NCBI GenBank assembly: GCA_014377495.1
Contig: JACMPN010000230.1
Coordinates: forward strand, 1 to 7,564
Direction: 5' to 3'
Length of the DNA: 7,564 nt
Source: Candidatus Sericytochromatia bacterium
Lineage (GTDB): Bacteria > Cyanobacteriota > Sericytochromatia > JACMPN01
Position numbers and translations under genes: made by a program. The notes under the pieces were generated by a model. That model saw nothing but the letters and a program-made list of their open reading frames with translations, was not told the origin of the DNA and ran no database searches. The first letter of the stretch is position 1; each line of letters opens with the position of its first letter. Of this stretch, positions 1-6,966 are shown in pieces.

Positions 1-1
1 C

Positions 2-406
2 AACGCCTCGGAAGCCATGTCTGCCGGCGCCGCCGAAGGCATGGGAGCGGAGGGTGGTGGCCTGTCCGCCGCCGCTCAGGCCGAAATCGCCAGCGACTCT
101 GCCGAGCAAGATGCGGCCATGGCCGCCGGCGCCGCCGAAGGCGCCCCTGATTTGGCCGATGCCATCAACGACGCCGCAGCGGATGCCAGCGCCGAAGACG
201 GCGGCGCCGGATCTGCAACCGGTGACACGCCTGGCAATACGCCGGCCGATATCCCTGCAGCCGCCCCCCCGGCAGCCGATGTCCCCGCAGTCGATGCCCC
301 GGCAGACGCCGGTGCTTCTGGCAACAATACGAGCACTGCTTCTTCCCCCGACGTCTCAGTGACGGTCACACCTGGCGCGCAGGCCGCTTCCGGCGCCACT
401 CTGTAG
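2..406 (+). CDS. Ala/Pro/Asp-rich low-complexity protein, C-terminal part (5' end outside window)
   Basis: The frame is open from the left edge through the TAG at 404-406, so this is the 3' end of a longer gene. The Met codon at 17 is internal and has no ribosome binding site in view. The roughly 134 visible residues are mostly Ala, Gly, Asp, Glu, Pro and Ser, with no Cys and no aromatic residue. A Pro/Ala/Asp section (about residues 75-105) is followed by a Ser/Thr/Val-rich end. A ten-residue unit with core AGAAEG occurs twice, 34 residues apart, encoded by a near-exact direct DNA repeat. Such composition is typical of a disordered linker or tail of an exported or surface protein; that is inference, and no family is recognised. 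The next gene starts 57 bases downstream on the same strand with no terminator between, so co-transcription is plausible. Very strong third-position GC supports coding over the minus-strand frame at 76-672. Confidence 0.7.
   Translation, partial: NASEAMSAGAAEGMGAEGGGLSAAAQAEIASDSAEQDAAMAAGAAEGAPDLADAINDAAADASAEDGGAGSATGDTPGNTPADIPAAAPPAADVPAVDAPADAGASGNNTSTASSPDVSVTVTPGAQAASGATL
14..142 (+). repeat. 27-base imperfect direct repeat, 102-base period
   Basis: Bases 14-40 and 116-142 are the same 27-base sequence with two differences, at 20 and 22. The period of 102 bases is exactly 34 codons, so the repeat stays in frame and encodes two copies of a Met-x-Ala-Gly-Ala-Ala-Glu-Gly unit. The sequence between the copies is not obviously duplicated. 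This looks like duplication of a low-complexity coding unit rather than a mobile element. Confidence 0.75.
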
Positions 407-448
407 CGCACGGCCCGACGCCCTTTGTTACCGATCACAGCATTCATG

Positions 449-453
449 AGAGG
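449..453 (+). promoter_or_regulatory. Ribosome binding site deciding the start at 464
   Basis: AGAGG at 449-453 lies ten bases before the ATG at 464. The earlier in-frame ATG at 446 and the TTG at 425 have no purine-rich sequence at a useful distance. Starting at 464 also places the signal peptide directly at the N-terminus. Confidence 0.55.
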
Positions 454-463
454 CTTTCTGACG

Positions 464-2089
464 ATGAGAAAATATCCCCTGATCCTGACGGCGATGCTGT
501 CACTGAATCTGGCTGCCTGCCAACCGGCCATGCTGCAGCCCAATACGTTGCGCACGGGCACGACGGCGACCTCGTCCCGGGTCGGCGCCCCGATCACCAT
601 CCGCATCCAGCCGGTTGCGACCAGCGGCATGCAGGTCAAGGCTCTGGCCAAGACCCTCGCCGATGTGGCCACCTACACGGTGACCCTGTACGACAACGCG
701 AACGTCATGGTGCCCTCCGGCGGCGGCTTCACCAACCCGATGACCATCACGGCGCCGGCCACAACGGTCACGCTGACTGGCATGCCGGAAGGCACGGGCT
801 ACTACGTCAAAGTCCAAGCCTTTGACGCCGGCCCCACCTCGATTTCCCAGGGTGGTGCCGTGCAGTCTTCCAACACGGTCGACCTCGCCAGCGGCGTTGC
901 CACCTACAGTTCGGGTACTGCCTTGACTGTGGCCTTGACGCTGACGGCCGGCACGGTCGGCACCGGTGCGGCGACCGGCACGATCACCGACAATTCGATG
1001 CTGACGTCCACCGGCTATGGCCTCGGTCTCGTGAACAATGCGTCCGGCCAGATCGCCACCAAGGCCACGGCCTCGCAGCCGACCACGGGCCTGAGCTTCA
1101 CTGCCGTCCAGGAAGGGGCGCATACCGGCGCCACTCACGAACTGTGGATGTTCGCCGCCAATGCGAACCAGGCCACGCCGGCCCGGCCGTTTGCCGGGGC
1201 CTCCAACGGTGCCGGGACGGTCAATGCAGCGTTCGCTGGGACGACTCTGGCGGCTACGGCCGTCACTTCCTATCCGACCACAGCTGTGGCCAATTCCAAC
1301 GGTAATTACGCCGACACGTCCGGCAACGTGTACTTCTTCAACGGCACAGACATTATCAAGGCCGACGCCGGTGCTTCGTATGCCCAGACCGCCATCGTCT
1401 CGGCACCTGGCACGGTGACCTCGATGTGCGTCGACGCAAGTGGCAATGTCTACTACACCACTGGCAACGACATCATGAAGGCCGATGCCACGGCGTCCTA
1501 CGCCACCTCGAACGCCGTGACGGCGTCGAACGTCGGACAGATCGCCGTCGACGAAGCCGGGAACCTCTACTACGCCGATACGACGAATGCTGGCGATCAC
1601 ATGGTGCTGAAGGCAATCCGCAGCGGAAGTACCTGGGGAACGGCTGCCACGGTGGTCTCGTCGACTGGTGGTGCCGTGACCGCATTGGCCACCGATGCGT
1701 TCCAGGACGTCTTCTTCACGCTGACGGGTGTCTCGAGCGTCAAACGATCCCAGCGTAATGTCGATCAGGTCACCTACGCCGCTGTGTCTGCCCCGGTGAC
1801 CACGGCCGCCGAACCGACCAGCCTGGCGGTCGATCGGAGCGGTAACGTCTACTTTACCGACGGCCAGTCCACGTCCTCCGTGTTCCTCTGGCACGCCGGC
1901 GACGGCACGACGAACTTCCGGGTCGCCGGCACCGGTGCGGCCGGCACCGGGATGGACACCATTGGCGCTGGTCTGGCGACGGCCCAGGCCCTGGTGTCAC
2001 CGTCCAATGTCGCTGTCAACGCCGCCGGGATGCTCTTCTTCACCACGAAGGGGACGAACGGGACGGACGATATCCTCCGCAAGGTCTAA
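464..2089 (+). CDS. Lipoprotein with FN3-like N-terminal domain and six NHL-like beta-propeller repeats
   Basis: The product is 541 residues from the ATG at 464, chosen for the Shine-Dalgarno sequence and a short signal peptide. The N-terminus has Arg-Lys, a hydrophobic stretch and a lipobox Leu-Ala-Ala-Cys with Cys19 as the lipidated residue, so the mature protein should be membrane-anchored and exposed outside the cytoplasm. Residues about 40-150 are Thr/Val-rich beta strands with an FN3-like feature (a GMPEGTGYYVKV segment near residues 106-117). A Gly/Ala/Thr-rich stretch follows. From about residue 283 to the end there are six units of the form D-x-x-G-N-V-Y-F/Y, beginning near residues 283, 323, 361, 409, 455 and 516. 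Unit 4 has FQD instead of SGN and unit 6 has AGM. This matches the NHL/SMP-30-like propeller superfamily, and six units would close one propeller. Such domains usually bind ligands or partner proteins; the substrate is unknown and no catalytic residues are evident. A terminator follows directly. Confidence 0.88.
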   Translation: MRKYPLILTAMLSLNLAACQPAMLQPNTLRTGTTATSSRVGAPITIRIQPVATSGMQVKALAKTLADVATYTVTLYDNANVMVPSGGGFTNPMTITAPATTVTLTGMPEGTGYYVKVQAFDAGPTSISQGGAVQSSNTVDLASGVATYSSGTALTVALTLTAGTVGTGAATGTITDNSMLTSTGYGLGLVNNASGQIATKATASQPTTGLSFTAVQEGAHTGATHELWMFAANANQATPARPFAGASNGAGTVNAAFAGTTLAATAVTSYPTTAVANSNGNYADTSGNVYFFNGTDIIKADAGASYAQTAIVSAPGTVTSMCVDASGNVYYTTGNDIMKADATASYATSNAVTASNVGQIAVDEAGNLYYADTTNAGDHMVLKAIRSGSTWGTAATVVSSTGGAVTALATDAFQDVFFTLTGVSSVKRSQRNVDQVTYAAVSAPVTTAAEPTSLAVDRSGNVYFTDGQSTSSVFLWHAGDGTTNFRVAGTGAAGTGMDTIGAGLATAQALVSPSNVAVNAAGMLFFTTKGTNGTDDILRKV

Positions 2090-2106
2090 ACATCGAGTAC
2101 CGCACC

Positions 2107-2148
2107 GCCGGGATGACGACAACACTGTCGCCGTCCCGGCAGTTTTTT
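2107..2148 (+). terminator. Intrinsic terminator of the propeller lipoprotein gene
   Basis: A 14-position stem (2107-2120 with 2127-2140; one G-U pair and one A-C mismatch) closes a six-base loop. It is followed two bases later by six T residues (2143-2148). It starts 18 bases after the stop codon at 2087-2089. Confidence 0.9.
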
Positions 2149-2323
2149 GCATGCCGCTATCCTTGTAGTGGCCGGTCATACAGTGCAAACTGACGGCTTG
2201 CCTACGCTCTACGTTAACCGCTGGCAGAAAAGTGACGGACTTACGGGTGGTCGCCCGAGAGGCGGCATCTCATCGCAGGCCATACGGGGAGCAGCAGCAC
2301 AGGGAAAGACCCGAGCAACACAA

Positions 2324-2355
2324 AGGGCCCCACCGACTTGCATCAGTGGGGCCCT
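2324..2355 (-). terminator. Likely terminator of the minus-strand Ig-like lipoprotein gene
   Basis: A perfect ten-base-pair stem (2324-2333 with 2346-2355) encloses a 12-base loop, 25 bases past the stop codon at 2380-2382. On the minus strand the stem runs into a T-rich but interrupted tract (TTTGTGTTG), so termination may be less complete than at the converging terminator at 2107-2148. The 175 bases between the two terminators show no gene. Confidence 0.75.
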
Positions 2356-2379
2356 AAGGGCGCTGGTAACGTCCAGGTG

Positions 2380-4038
2380 CTACTGGGCGATCCCGCTGCG
2401 GATGTTGACGTTATTCGCCGTATTGACCGTGTTGCCCGCAGGATCGGTGACGATCGATTTGGTGTTGACCCAGACGTTGGAACCCGGCGCAAAGCCCTGC
2501 GAAGCGTTCGGCGTACCGCTGACCGTAACCACGCCCGTACGAGGCGTCAGTTCGACGATCGTCCGGGTGGCATCACCACTGGAGGCCTTGGCAAAGGCCG
2601 GCGTGCCACCCAAGTCGCAGTTGGCCAAGCCGTTGGCGACGAAGTTGGAGAAGGTAGTCTGCCAGACGCCGGGCGCTGCATCCGTGCCGACACCCGCAAT
2701 GATACCGAGGGCGCCGGGGTACTTAGTGGTGCCGGCCGGGCTGACATAGTACATATAGCCCGTGCCCAGATCAAACCGGCCGGTGTCGGCCGCCGCCGGG
2801 ATCTGCGCCCCACCCATGTTGCCGGGATACAGGGCCATCATCTCGGAGTAGGTCACCTTGATCCTGTCGCCCGTCGTGGAACCGACTGTCACGTCAGCAT
2901 TCGTAGCGCCGATCGACGTCACTGTCGGTGCCGTCGTGTCAGCCGCCACGGTGAACTTGAAGCCGACCCGGCCAATCTGCGCCGGGCTGATCCGGAACCA
3001 GGAGCCGGACCGTCCCGTGCCGGCGGCATCCCGGATCGAACCATCCTTGAAAGAGACAGCGTACTGGGGCAGCTTGCTGCTGTCCTTGTCGGTCGGGAGC
3101 TTGACGCCCGTGCGGAACTTGAAGGTGACGGTCTGGTTGTTGTTGCTCCAGACGGAAGTGAAGCTGGCACTGTCGTAAATGGGCGCATTGCCATTGCGGA
3201 CGTAGGTCGCCGTGCTGGTCGTCGCCCCGTTGTCCCGGTTCGGGTCGTAGGTGTAGTTCAGCTTGGTGTTGGAGACGCTCAGCTGGTAGCTGTTGTTGGC
3301 CGTGTTGGTCGGGGTGACGCCGACGACGGCGCCGGGGATCGGCCCGGCCACGTATAGGGCGAACCGGGTGTCGACATCAGCCGTGTTCACCGGCTCGTTG
3401 AAGTTCAGGGTGAAGGTCGTGGCCGCCGAAACCCCGGTGGCGTCCTGACTGGGCGTAAAGCTGACGACTTCCGGCTTGTCGGAGAGGGGGAAGACCCGGT
3501 CGGTGCCACCGCCAAAGGTGACATTGTTGATCGTCGTGTTGCCCTGCAGGTTGGCCAGAGGCACGATCGTTTGCTGCCGCTTGGTGAAGCCGGCCTTGGA
3601 AGCGGTGACCAGGATGGTCGAGCCGGTCGGGGCACCGTTCAGGGCATAGGACCCGATCTGGGTGGTCATGGAAAGCGTGTCCGACCCGTTGTCGAAGGTG
3701 CCGGCGCCGAGCAGCTTGCCGGTAACGGTGGCTCCGTCCAGGCGGGTTCCAAGGTCGTCGTAGATGACGCCCTGGACGGTCGCCCGGCTGGAAGTGTCAG
3801 GCGTGCTGGGGATGCCCGTGGGAGCCGGCGTGGCGGAGGCTCCGACCGTCGTGCCAGCCGATACCGCTGTCGTCGGGGTGGCACTCGGGGTGGCGCTCGT
3901 CGACGAGGACGGAGCATTGGAGGGAACAGTACTGCCCGGAACCACTGCGGTCACGTTCGCTGTGCAGCCGGCGATGGATACCATCGACAGGGTTGCTGCG
4001 ACCGTGGCCGCCGCAACGGCAAATTTCGTCATCGCCAT
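2380..4038 (-). CDS. Lipoprotein with carboxypeptidase-regulatory-like domain and two Big_5-type Ig-like domains
   Basis: The product is 552 residues. The signal peptide has a long Ala/Val-rich core and a lipobox Ile-Ala-Gly-Cys with Cys25 as the lipidated residue. Residues about 30-84 are a Ser/Thr/Pro/Ala linker. Residues about 85-175 resemble the carboxypeptidase regulatory-like fold: a V-x-G-x-I-Y-D start, a central YALNGAPTGS turn, and a T-A-S-K-A-G-F strand. Residues about 187-360 begin with PEVVSFTPSQDATGVS and an F-N-E-P motif, typical of bacterial Ig-like Big_5 domains. Residues about 368-548 begin TTAPTVTSIGA with a T-Y-S-E-M motif, suggesting a second, more divergent Big_5 domain. 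No enzymatic domain is visible, so a structural, adhesive or envelope-binding role is inferred. AAGGAG at 4051-4056 lies 12 bases before the ATG at 4036-4038; a second ATG at 4030-4032 is possible. The gene stands alone and ends at its own terminator. Confidence 0.88.
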   Translation of the reverse strand: MAMTKFAVAAATVAATLSMVSIAGCTANVTAVVPGSTVPSNAPSSSTSATPSATPTTAVSAGTTVGASATPAPTGIPSTPDTSSRATVQGVIYDDLGTRLDGATVTGKLLGAGTFDNGSDTLSMTTQIGSYALNGAPTGSTILVTASKAGFTKRQQTIVPLANLQGNTTINNVTFGGGTDRVFPLSDKPEVVSFTPSQDATGVSAATTFTLNFNEPVNTADVDTRFALYVAGPIPGAVVGVTPTNTANNSYQLSVSNTKLNYTYDPNRDNGATTSTATYVRNGNAPIYDSASFTSVWSNNNQTVTFKFRTGVKLPTDKDSSKLPQYAVSFKDGSIRDAAGTGRSGSWFRISPAQIGRVGFKFTVAADTTAPTVTSIGATNADVTVGSTTGDRIKVTYSEMMALYPGNMGGAQIPAAADTGRFDLGTGYMYYVSPAGTTKYPGALGIIAGVGTDAAPGVWQTTFSNFVANGLANCDLGGTPAFAKASSGDATRTIVELTPRTGVVTVSGTPNASQGFAPGSNVWVNTKSIVTDPAGNTVNTANNVNIRSGIAQ

Positions 4039-4122
4039 CTCTAATTAGATCTCCTTCATGAAGTGTCGAAGTACCAAACCCGGTGCTGAGCAGCGATCAG
4101 GAGGCATCCAGCCCCATGACCG

Positions 4123-4140
4123 TCCTGTCTCAGAACAGGA
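4123..4140. repeat. Perfect 6-base inverted repeat upstream of the Ig-like lipoprotein gene
   Basis: TCCTGT at 4123-4128 and ACAGGA at 4135-4140 are perfect inverted arms around six bases. They lie about 85 bases upstream of the minus-strand start at 4038, where a leader hairpin or operator could sit. Arms this short also occur by chance. Confidence 0.3.
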
Positions 4141-4460
4141 AACTCGTTCAACACTAGGGTGCGTTCAGGGCGGATGCCAGGGCCGAAATCCGGCACCGTC
4201 CAGACGGTTGCGAAATTGCCGCAGCTTGCTTACCGTCGCTTACACACTGAAAAGTAACAAGGACCGGGTCCGTAGTCCAGAGGCGACCATATATCGAAAC
4301 ATGCGGCGGCACACGCAAAAAAAGCAAAGACCGTCGACGTCCGACAATGGACGCTCGCAACGAGCGGTGCCGACTGGGGACCGGGCCCCTCTGTGCCAAT
4401 ATAGCGTGAGAGCCAACGTAACAATCAATTACAGTCGAGGCCGGGGAAAGTACATTTCAG

Positions 4461-4571
4461 ATGAACAACTCTCTGATTGCCCCACCATCCCGGTTGTCCG
4501 TGGTCGGAGGGCCCCCCAAAGGCAAGGTCGTGGTCAACAGGGATGGCTCGATCTCGCTGCAGTGGGACTGA
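4461..4571 (+). CDS. Candidate 36-residue small protein
   Basis: An ATG at 4461 opens a 36-codon frame ending in TGA at 4569-4571. The product is basic and orderly, with a short hydrophobic start (Leu-Ile-Ala-Pro-Pro), a Gly-Gly-Pro-Pro-Lys-Gly-Lys segment and a beta-like end containing VVVNRDGSISLQW. About 80% of its codons (28 of 35 after ATG) end in G or C, like the real genes here. A purine-rich GGGGAAAG at 4443-4450 precedes the start by about ten bases. There is no signal peptide or membrane segment. I do not recognise a family. The alternating Val/Ile/Leu pattern near the end suggests a beta-hairpin or a small domain remnant. It stands alone on + between two minus-strand genes and has no convincing promoter or terminator. 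It could be a genuine small gene, a decayed fragment, or chance. Confidence 0.4.
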   Translation: MNNSLIAPPSRLSVVGGPPKGKVVVNRDGSISLQWD

Positions 4572-4747
4572 GCACCCAACGCCATACGAACTCACGCTGG
4601 GCCTAAAGTCTCGTCCCTGTGTTCGTACTGATTTGGTCAGCCCAACATACCGGAACCGGAGCGCCCTGACGCCCCACCCGACGACCAGGAAAGACTTACG
4701 GAATGACCAGAGTAGAAACGCATGCCCGATGACCCATATCTCCGGCG

Positions 4748-5470
4748 CTACATTGAGGCGGCGGCGTCGGCACTGTGCGGCAAAAGTTTGGACAGACGGT
4801 CCCTGACGTCGATGTCCTCGTGCAAAGCCAGGCTGCGCACGAAACAAATTTCCGCTTCCTCCGGCTGATTTTGCTCCGCCAAAACGGTGCCAAGATTGGT
4901 CCATGCATCCACGAGCTTCGGATCCAAGGTGGTCGCCCGTTGCAAATGCGGGATCGCCTGTTCACCCTCACCCAGGCAAAGCAATGCGGTTCCCAACCAA
5001 TGGGCAGCAGCGGCACTTTGAGGATCGCCATTGCTTGCCCTGGCCAAAGGTTCAAGGGCCTCAGCCGGTTGCCCCAAACGCACCTGACACTGCCCCAAAT
5101 TAATCAGCGCCGGGATATAGTCCGGTTCCAACTGCAACGCCCGCCGAAAACTCGCCACAGCCTCTTCGTCACGCCACCGGGCCACTAGGAGGGTGCCAAG
5201 ATTGTTGTGGCCGGCAGCATTGCCCGGTTGCAGGACGAGCGACCGGCAGAAACTCTGGATCGCATCCTCGAAACGAGCCAACGCCGTCAGGGTCTCTCCG
5301 TACAAGGCCCAGATATCCGCTCGCTGCGGCTGAGCGCCCAGGACGCGCTCAAAACAAACTGCAGCGGCTTCCGGACGGGCGGCCGATAGTGCCCGCTGAC
5401 CACCCGTAACCAAGGCTTCAACAGCCTCCGGCGTCAGCGTTTCACCTTCGACAATGCGTTCCTGTGTCAT
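4748..5470 (-). CDS. Protein of six tetratricopeptide (TPR) repeats
   Basis: The product is 240 residues, starting at the ATG at 5468-5470. A GGAG lies eight bases upstream. After a 16-residue acidic lead come six TPR units in an exact 34-residue register (about 17-50, 51-84, 85-118, 119-152, 153-186, 187-220). They show the usual pattern of small residues at positions 8 and 20 and a Pro near the end, for example a NNLGTLLVARWRDEEAVASF unit. Residues 221-240 form a short polar tail. There is no signal peptide or membrane segment, so it is expected in the cytoplasm. TPR arrays are protein-interaction scaffolds; the partner cannot be told. No enzyme domain is fused, unlike many TPR glycosyltransferases or kinases. 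It lies 189 bases downstream of the solute-binding gene on the same strand with no strong terminator between, so shared transcription is possible but unproven. Confidence 0.88.
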   Translation of the reverse strand: MTQERIVEGETLTPEAVEALVTGGQRALSAARPEAAAVCFERVLGAQPQRADIWALYGETLTALARFEDAIQSFCRSLVLQPGNAAGHNNLGTLLVARWRDEEAVASFRRALQLEPDYIPALINLGQCQVRLGQPAEALEPLARASNGDPQSAAAAHWLGTALLCLGEGEQAIPHLQRATTLDPKLVDAWTNLGTVLAEQNQPEEAEICFVRSLALHEDIDVRDRLSKLLPHSADAAASM

Positions 5471-5659
5471 CGCTTTTCTCCAACCCCTTCAAAACTTAGA
5501 TAGAGTTCCAAATCCGCCCTACAGATTTTCCAACCCGACTGCCGCCAGCCCAGTACCCATCAATGGCCCAATAGGTCCTGCGCATTGACCGTTCCAATCC
5601 CGGCGAGTAGCTGACGTTACGCATGCGGTGAGACAGGTTCTCAGTGCCGGATCGCCAGC

Positions 5660-6925
5660 CTAGGGGTTGGCTCCCTTGAGCGGTGCCGCTTCTCGGGTGT
5701 ACATGGCGGCCGCCTCCGTCAACGCCACGTCGGCAGGCTTGCCATCCCGGCAGGCCGCCAGAAACGCAGACCGAACCGCCTTGGCGATGAGCGCCCGCTG
5801 CCGCAAGCCACCGACCGTTGTCGTCGTCTTATCCACAAAGGCAGCGCCGACACGGTTGAAAGCAAACAACACATCGCCGCCCGCCGCTGCACCAAAGTCG
5901 CCCGCAGCAAAGGTTTTGCCATTCACAGGCAGACTGTTCATCGCATCCGCGATATCGAGGTTCACCTTTGGCTGTTGCAGGAACGCCACCAGGTTTTGCC
6001 CAACCATGCCAAGCGGCGCTTTCTGCGGATGATAGAGGCCATACACGATGGACCGCACGGATTCGGATTCGCCGGAAATATCTCGAGAAGCCCCCAGGTT
6101 GCGCAATTTGAGGTGGGTGGAATCCTTCAAAGTCAAAATATCTTTCGGGAGTACGGAAACCATGGCAACGTCACCTGCCTGGAATCGGGCAACGGCCTGT
6201 GACGTTGTCAGATCCAGACTTTCCTTGGGGAATACCCCATCAGCAAACTGCTGCACCCACCAACCCAAGGCTTGCACAGCCGCACCAGAGTGAAATTGTG
6301 GTTCCATTTTCCGATTGACCAGGGCCACGCCCTGCTGATCGAAGACGCTCATGGCGTAATCGGGATCGCCAAACGGTGGCATCCACAATTGATGGCCCGT
6401 GGTCGCCTGGAACAATTTGCCCTGTGACACAATTTCGCCCAGACTCACCGGGATGCGGATCACGCCACCCTTTTCCAGCATGGTGGTGTTGTCGGCCGTA
6501 AAGTGATGCTGCATCCACAGGGGAATGCACCAGGCGCTGTCGGAGCCGGCGGGATGATCCCACAGGGCCCCGAAGATGTCCTGTCGAATGGCCGGTGCCA
6601 CTTTACTGCCCCATGATCCAAAGGTGTCCGGCGGAAAGTCCCCGATCTGGTGGTGCGACAGGGTGACGAACGTCGGCGCCTGGCCTTTGGCCAGGCGCGT
6701 TTGCAACTGGTCGGGCACCTGACCTGCAGGCACGTTCAGCAACGTCACGACCTGACCCGGGTGAGCCTTGTTAAACGCTTCCACCTTCGTCCGGAACACA
6801 GTTTCAGCTGCCGGCGGTACACTGATCCACCACTCGACTTGGGTGGCATCCTGACAACCGGTCACCTGAAAGAGACCCAGTATGCCCAGGGTGAGTCCGG
6901 CCAATCGCACCGCTCGGCGCCTCAT
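5660..6925 (-). CDS. ABC transporter solute-binding lipoprotein, family 1 (sugar-type)
   Basis: The product is 421 residues, the usual size for family-1 binding proteins. The N-terminus has three Arg, a hydrophobic core and a lipobox Val-Thr-Gly-Cys with Cys24 as the lipidated residue. Family features are seen in order: a WWISVPP first strand (about 32-38), F-N-K-A-H-P-G (about 51-57), a Q-L-Q-T-R-L-A-K-G-Q-A-P helix and turn (about 73-84), IPLWMQHHFTADNTTML (about 134-150; the usual Tyr-Asn-Lys is replaced by Thr-Ala-Asp), and A-R-F-Q-A-G-D-V-A-M (about 246-255). The protein would capture a solute, by family most likely a sugar or oligosaccharide, and deliver it to an importer. The ligand cannot be read from sequence, and no permease or ATPase gene is in the window. 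AAAGGAG lies seven bases before the ATG at 6923-6925. A terminator lies upstream, so the gene probably has its own promoter. Confidence 0.88.
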   Translation of the reverse strand: MRRRAVRLAGLTLGILGLFQVTGCQDATQVEWWISVPPAAETVFRTKVEAFNKAHPGQVVTLLNVPAGQVPDQLQTRLAKGQAPTFVTLSHHQIGDFPPDTFGSWGSKVAPAIRQDIFGALWDHPAGSDSAWCIPLWMQHHFTADNTTMLEKGGVIRIPVSLGEIVSQGKLFQATTGHQLWMPPFGDPDYAMSVFDQQGVALVNRKMEPQFHSGAAVQALGWWVQQFADGVFPKESLDLTTSQAVARFQAGDVAMVSVLPKDILTLKDSTHLKLRNLGASRDISGESESVRSIVYGLYHPQKAPLGMVGQNLVAFLQQPKVNLDIADAMNSLPVNGKTFAAGDFGAAAGGDVLFAFNRVGAAFVDKTTTTVGGLRQRALIAKAVRSAFLAACRDGKPADVALTEAAAMYTREAAPLKGANP

Positions 6926-6945
6926 AGAGTAACTCCTTTAACTGT

Positions 6946-6965
6946 GTGAGACCGCATTGGCTCAC
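6946..6965. promoter_or_regulatory. Operator-like inverted repeat before the solute-binding gene
   Basis: GTGAG at 6946-6950 and CTCAC at 6961-6965 are perfect inverted arms ten bases apart. They sit between the upstream terminator and the Shine-Dalgarno of the gene starting at 6925, where a promoter and operator are expected. On the minus strand a TTGACG (6972-6977) could be a -35 box, but no good -10 follows at 16-18 bases. Confidence 0.3.
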
Positions 6966-6966
6966 G

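Larger units (their letters stand above)
4039..4747. other. 709-base gap: leader of the minus-strand lipoprotein gene, inverted repeats and one small ORF
   Basis: This stretch separates two minus-strand genes. It holds the Shine-Dalgarno of the left gene (4051-4056), an inverted repeat (4123-4140), a cluster of short hairpins (4338-4389) and a 36-codon ORF (4461-4571). Longer frames here, such as 4058-4606 on + and 4425-4904 on -, have the irregular, Arg/Ser/Gln-rich composition of random translation and no ribosome binding site, so I do not call them. The GC is lower and more uneven than in the flanking genes, with an A-run near 4318-4324. I see no tRNA, no mobile element ends and no clear terminator for the TPR gene whose 3' end borders it on the right. 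Confidence 0.6.

Noticed and set aside
500..1894. Long open frame of 464 codons on the minus strand
   Set aside because: It lies entirely opposite the lipoprotein gene at 464-2089, is rich in Arg, Gly and His as expected of an antisense frame in GC-rich coding DNA, and has no ribosome binding site or signal of its own.
2338..3357. 339-codon plus-strand frame opposite the Ig-like lipoprotein gene
   Set aside because: Its Arg/Gly/Asp-rich composition is typical of an antisense shadow, while the minus-strand frame has a lipobox, a ribosome binding site and recognisable domains.
4261..4271. Perfect palindrome GGACCGGGTCC
   Set aside because: It is eleven bases with a central G, isolated and not at a promoter position. 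In a high-GC genome such palindromes arise often by chance.
4575..4601. Hairpin just after the small ORF, as a terminator
   Set aside because: The seven-base arms (4575-4581 with 4595-4601) have a mismatch on the plus strand and no T run follows.
4058..4606. 182-codon plus-strand frame in the 700-base gap
   Set aside because: Its composition is irregular and rich in Arg, Ser, Gln and Thr, with no ribosome binding site. The small ORF at 4461 lies in another frame and has better codon bias.
4425..4904. 159-codon minus-strand frame running from inside the TPR gene into the gap
   Set aside because: It starts inside the TPR gene in a different frame and has random-looking composition.
5629..5645. 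Short inverted repeat TGAGA-CAGGT-TCTCA after the solute-binding gene, as a terminator
   Set aside because: The arms are only five bases and no T-rich tail follows on the minus strand.
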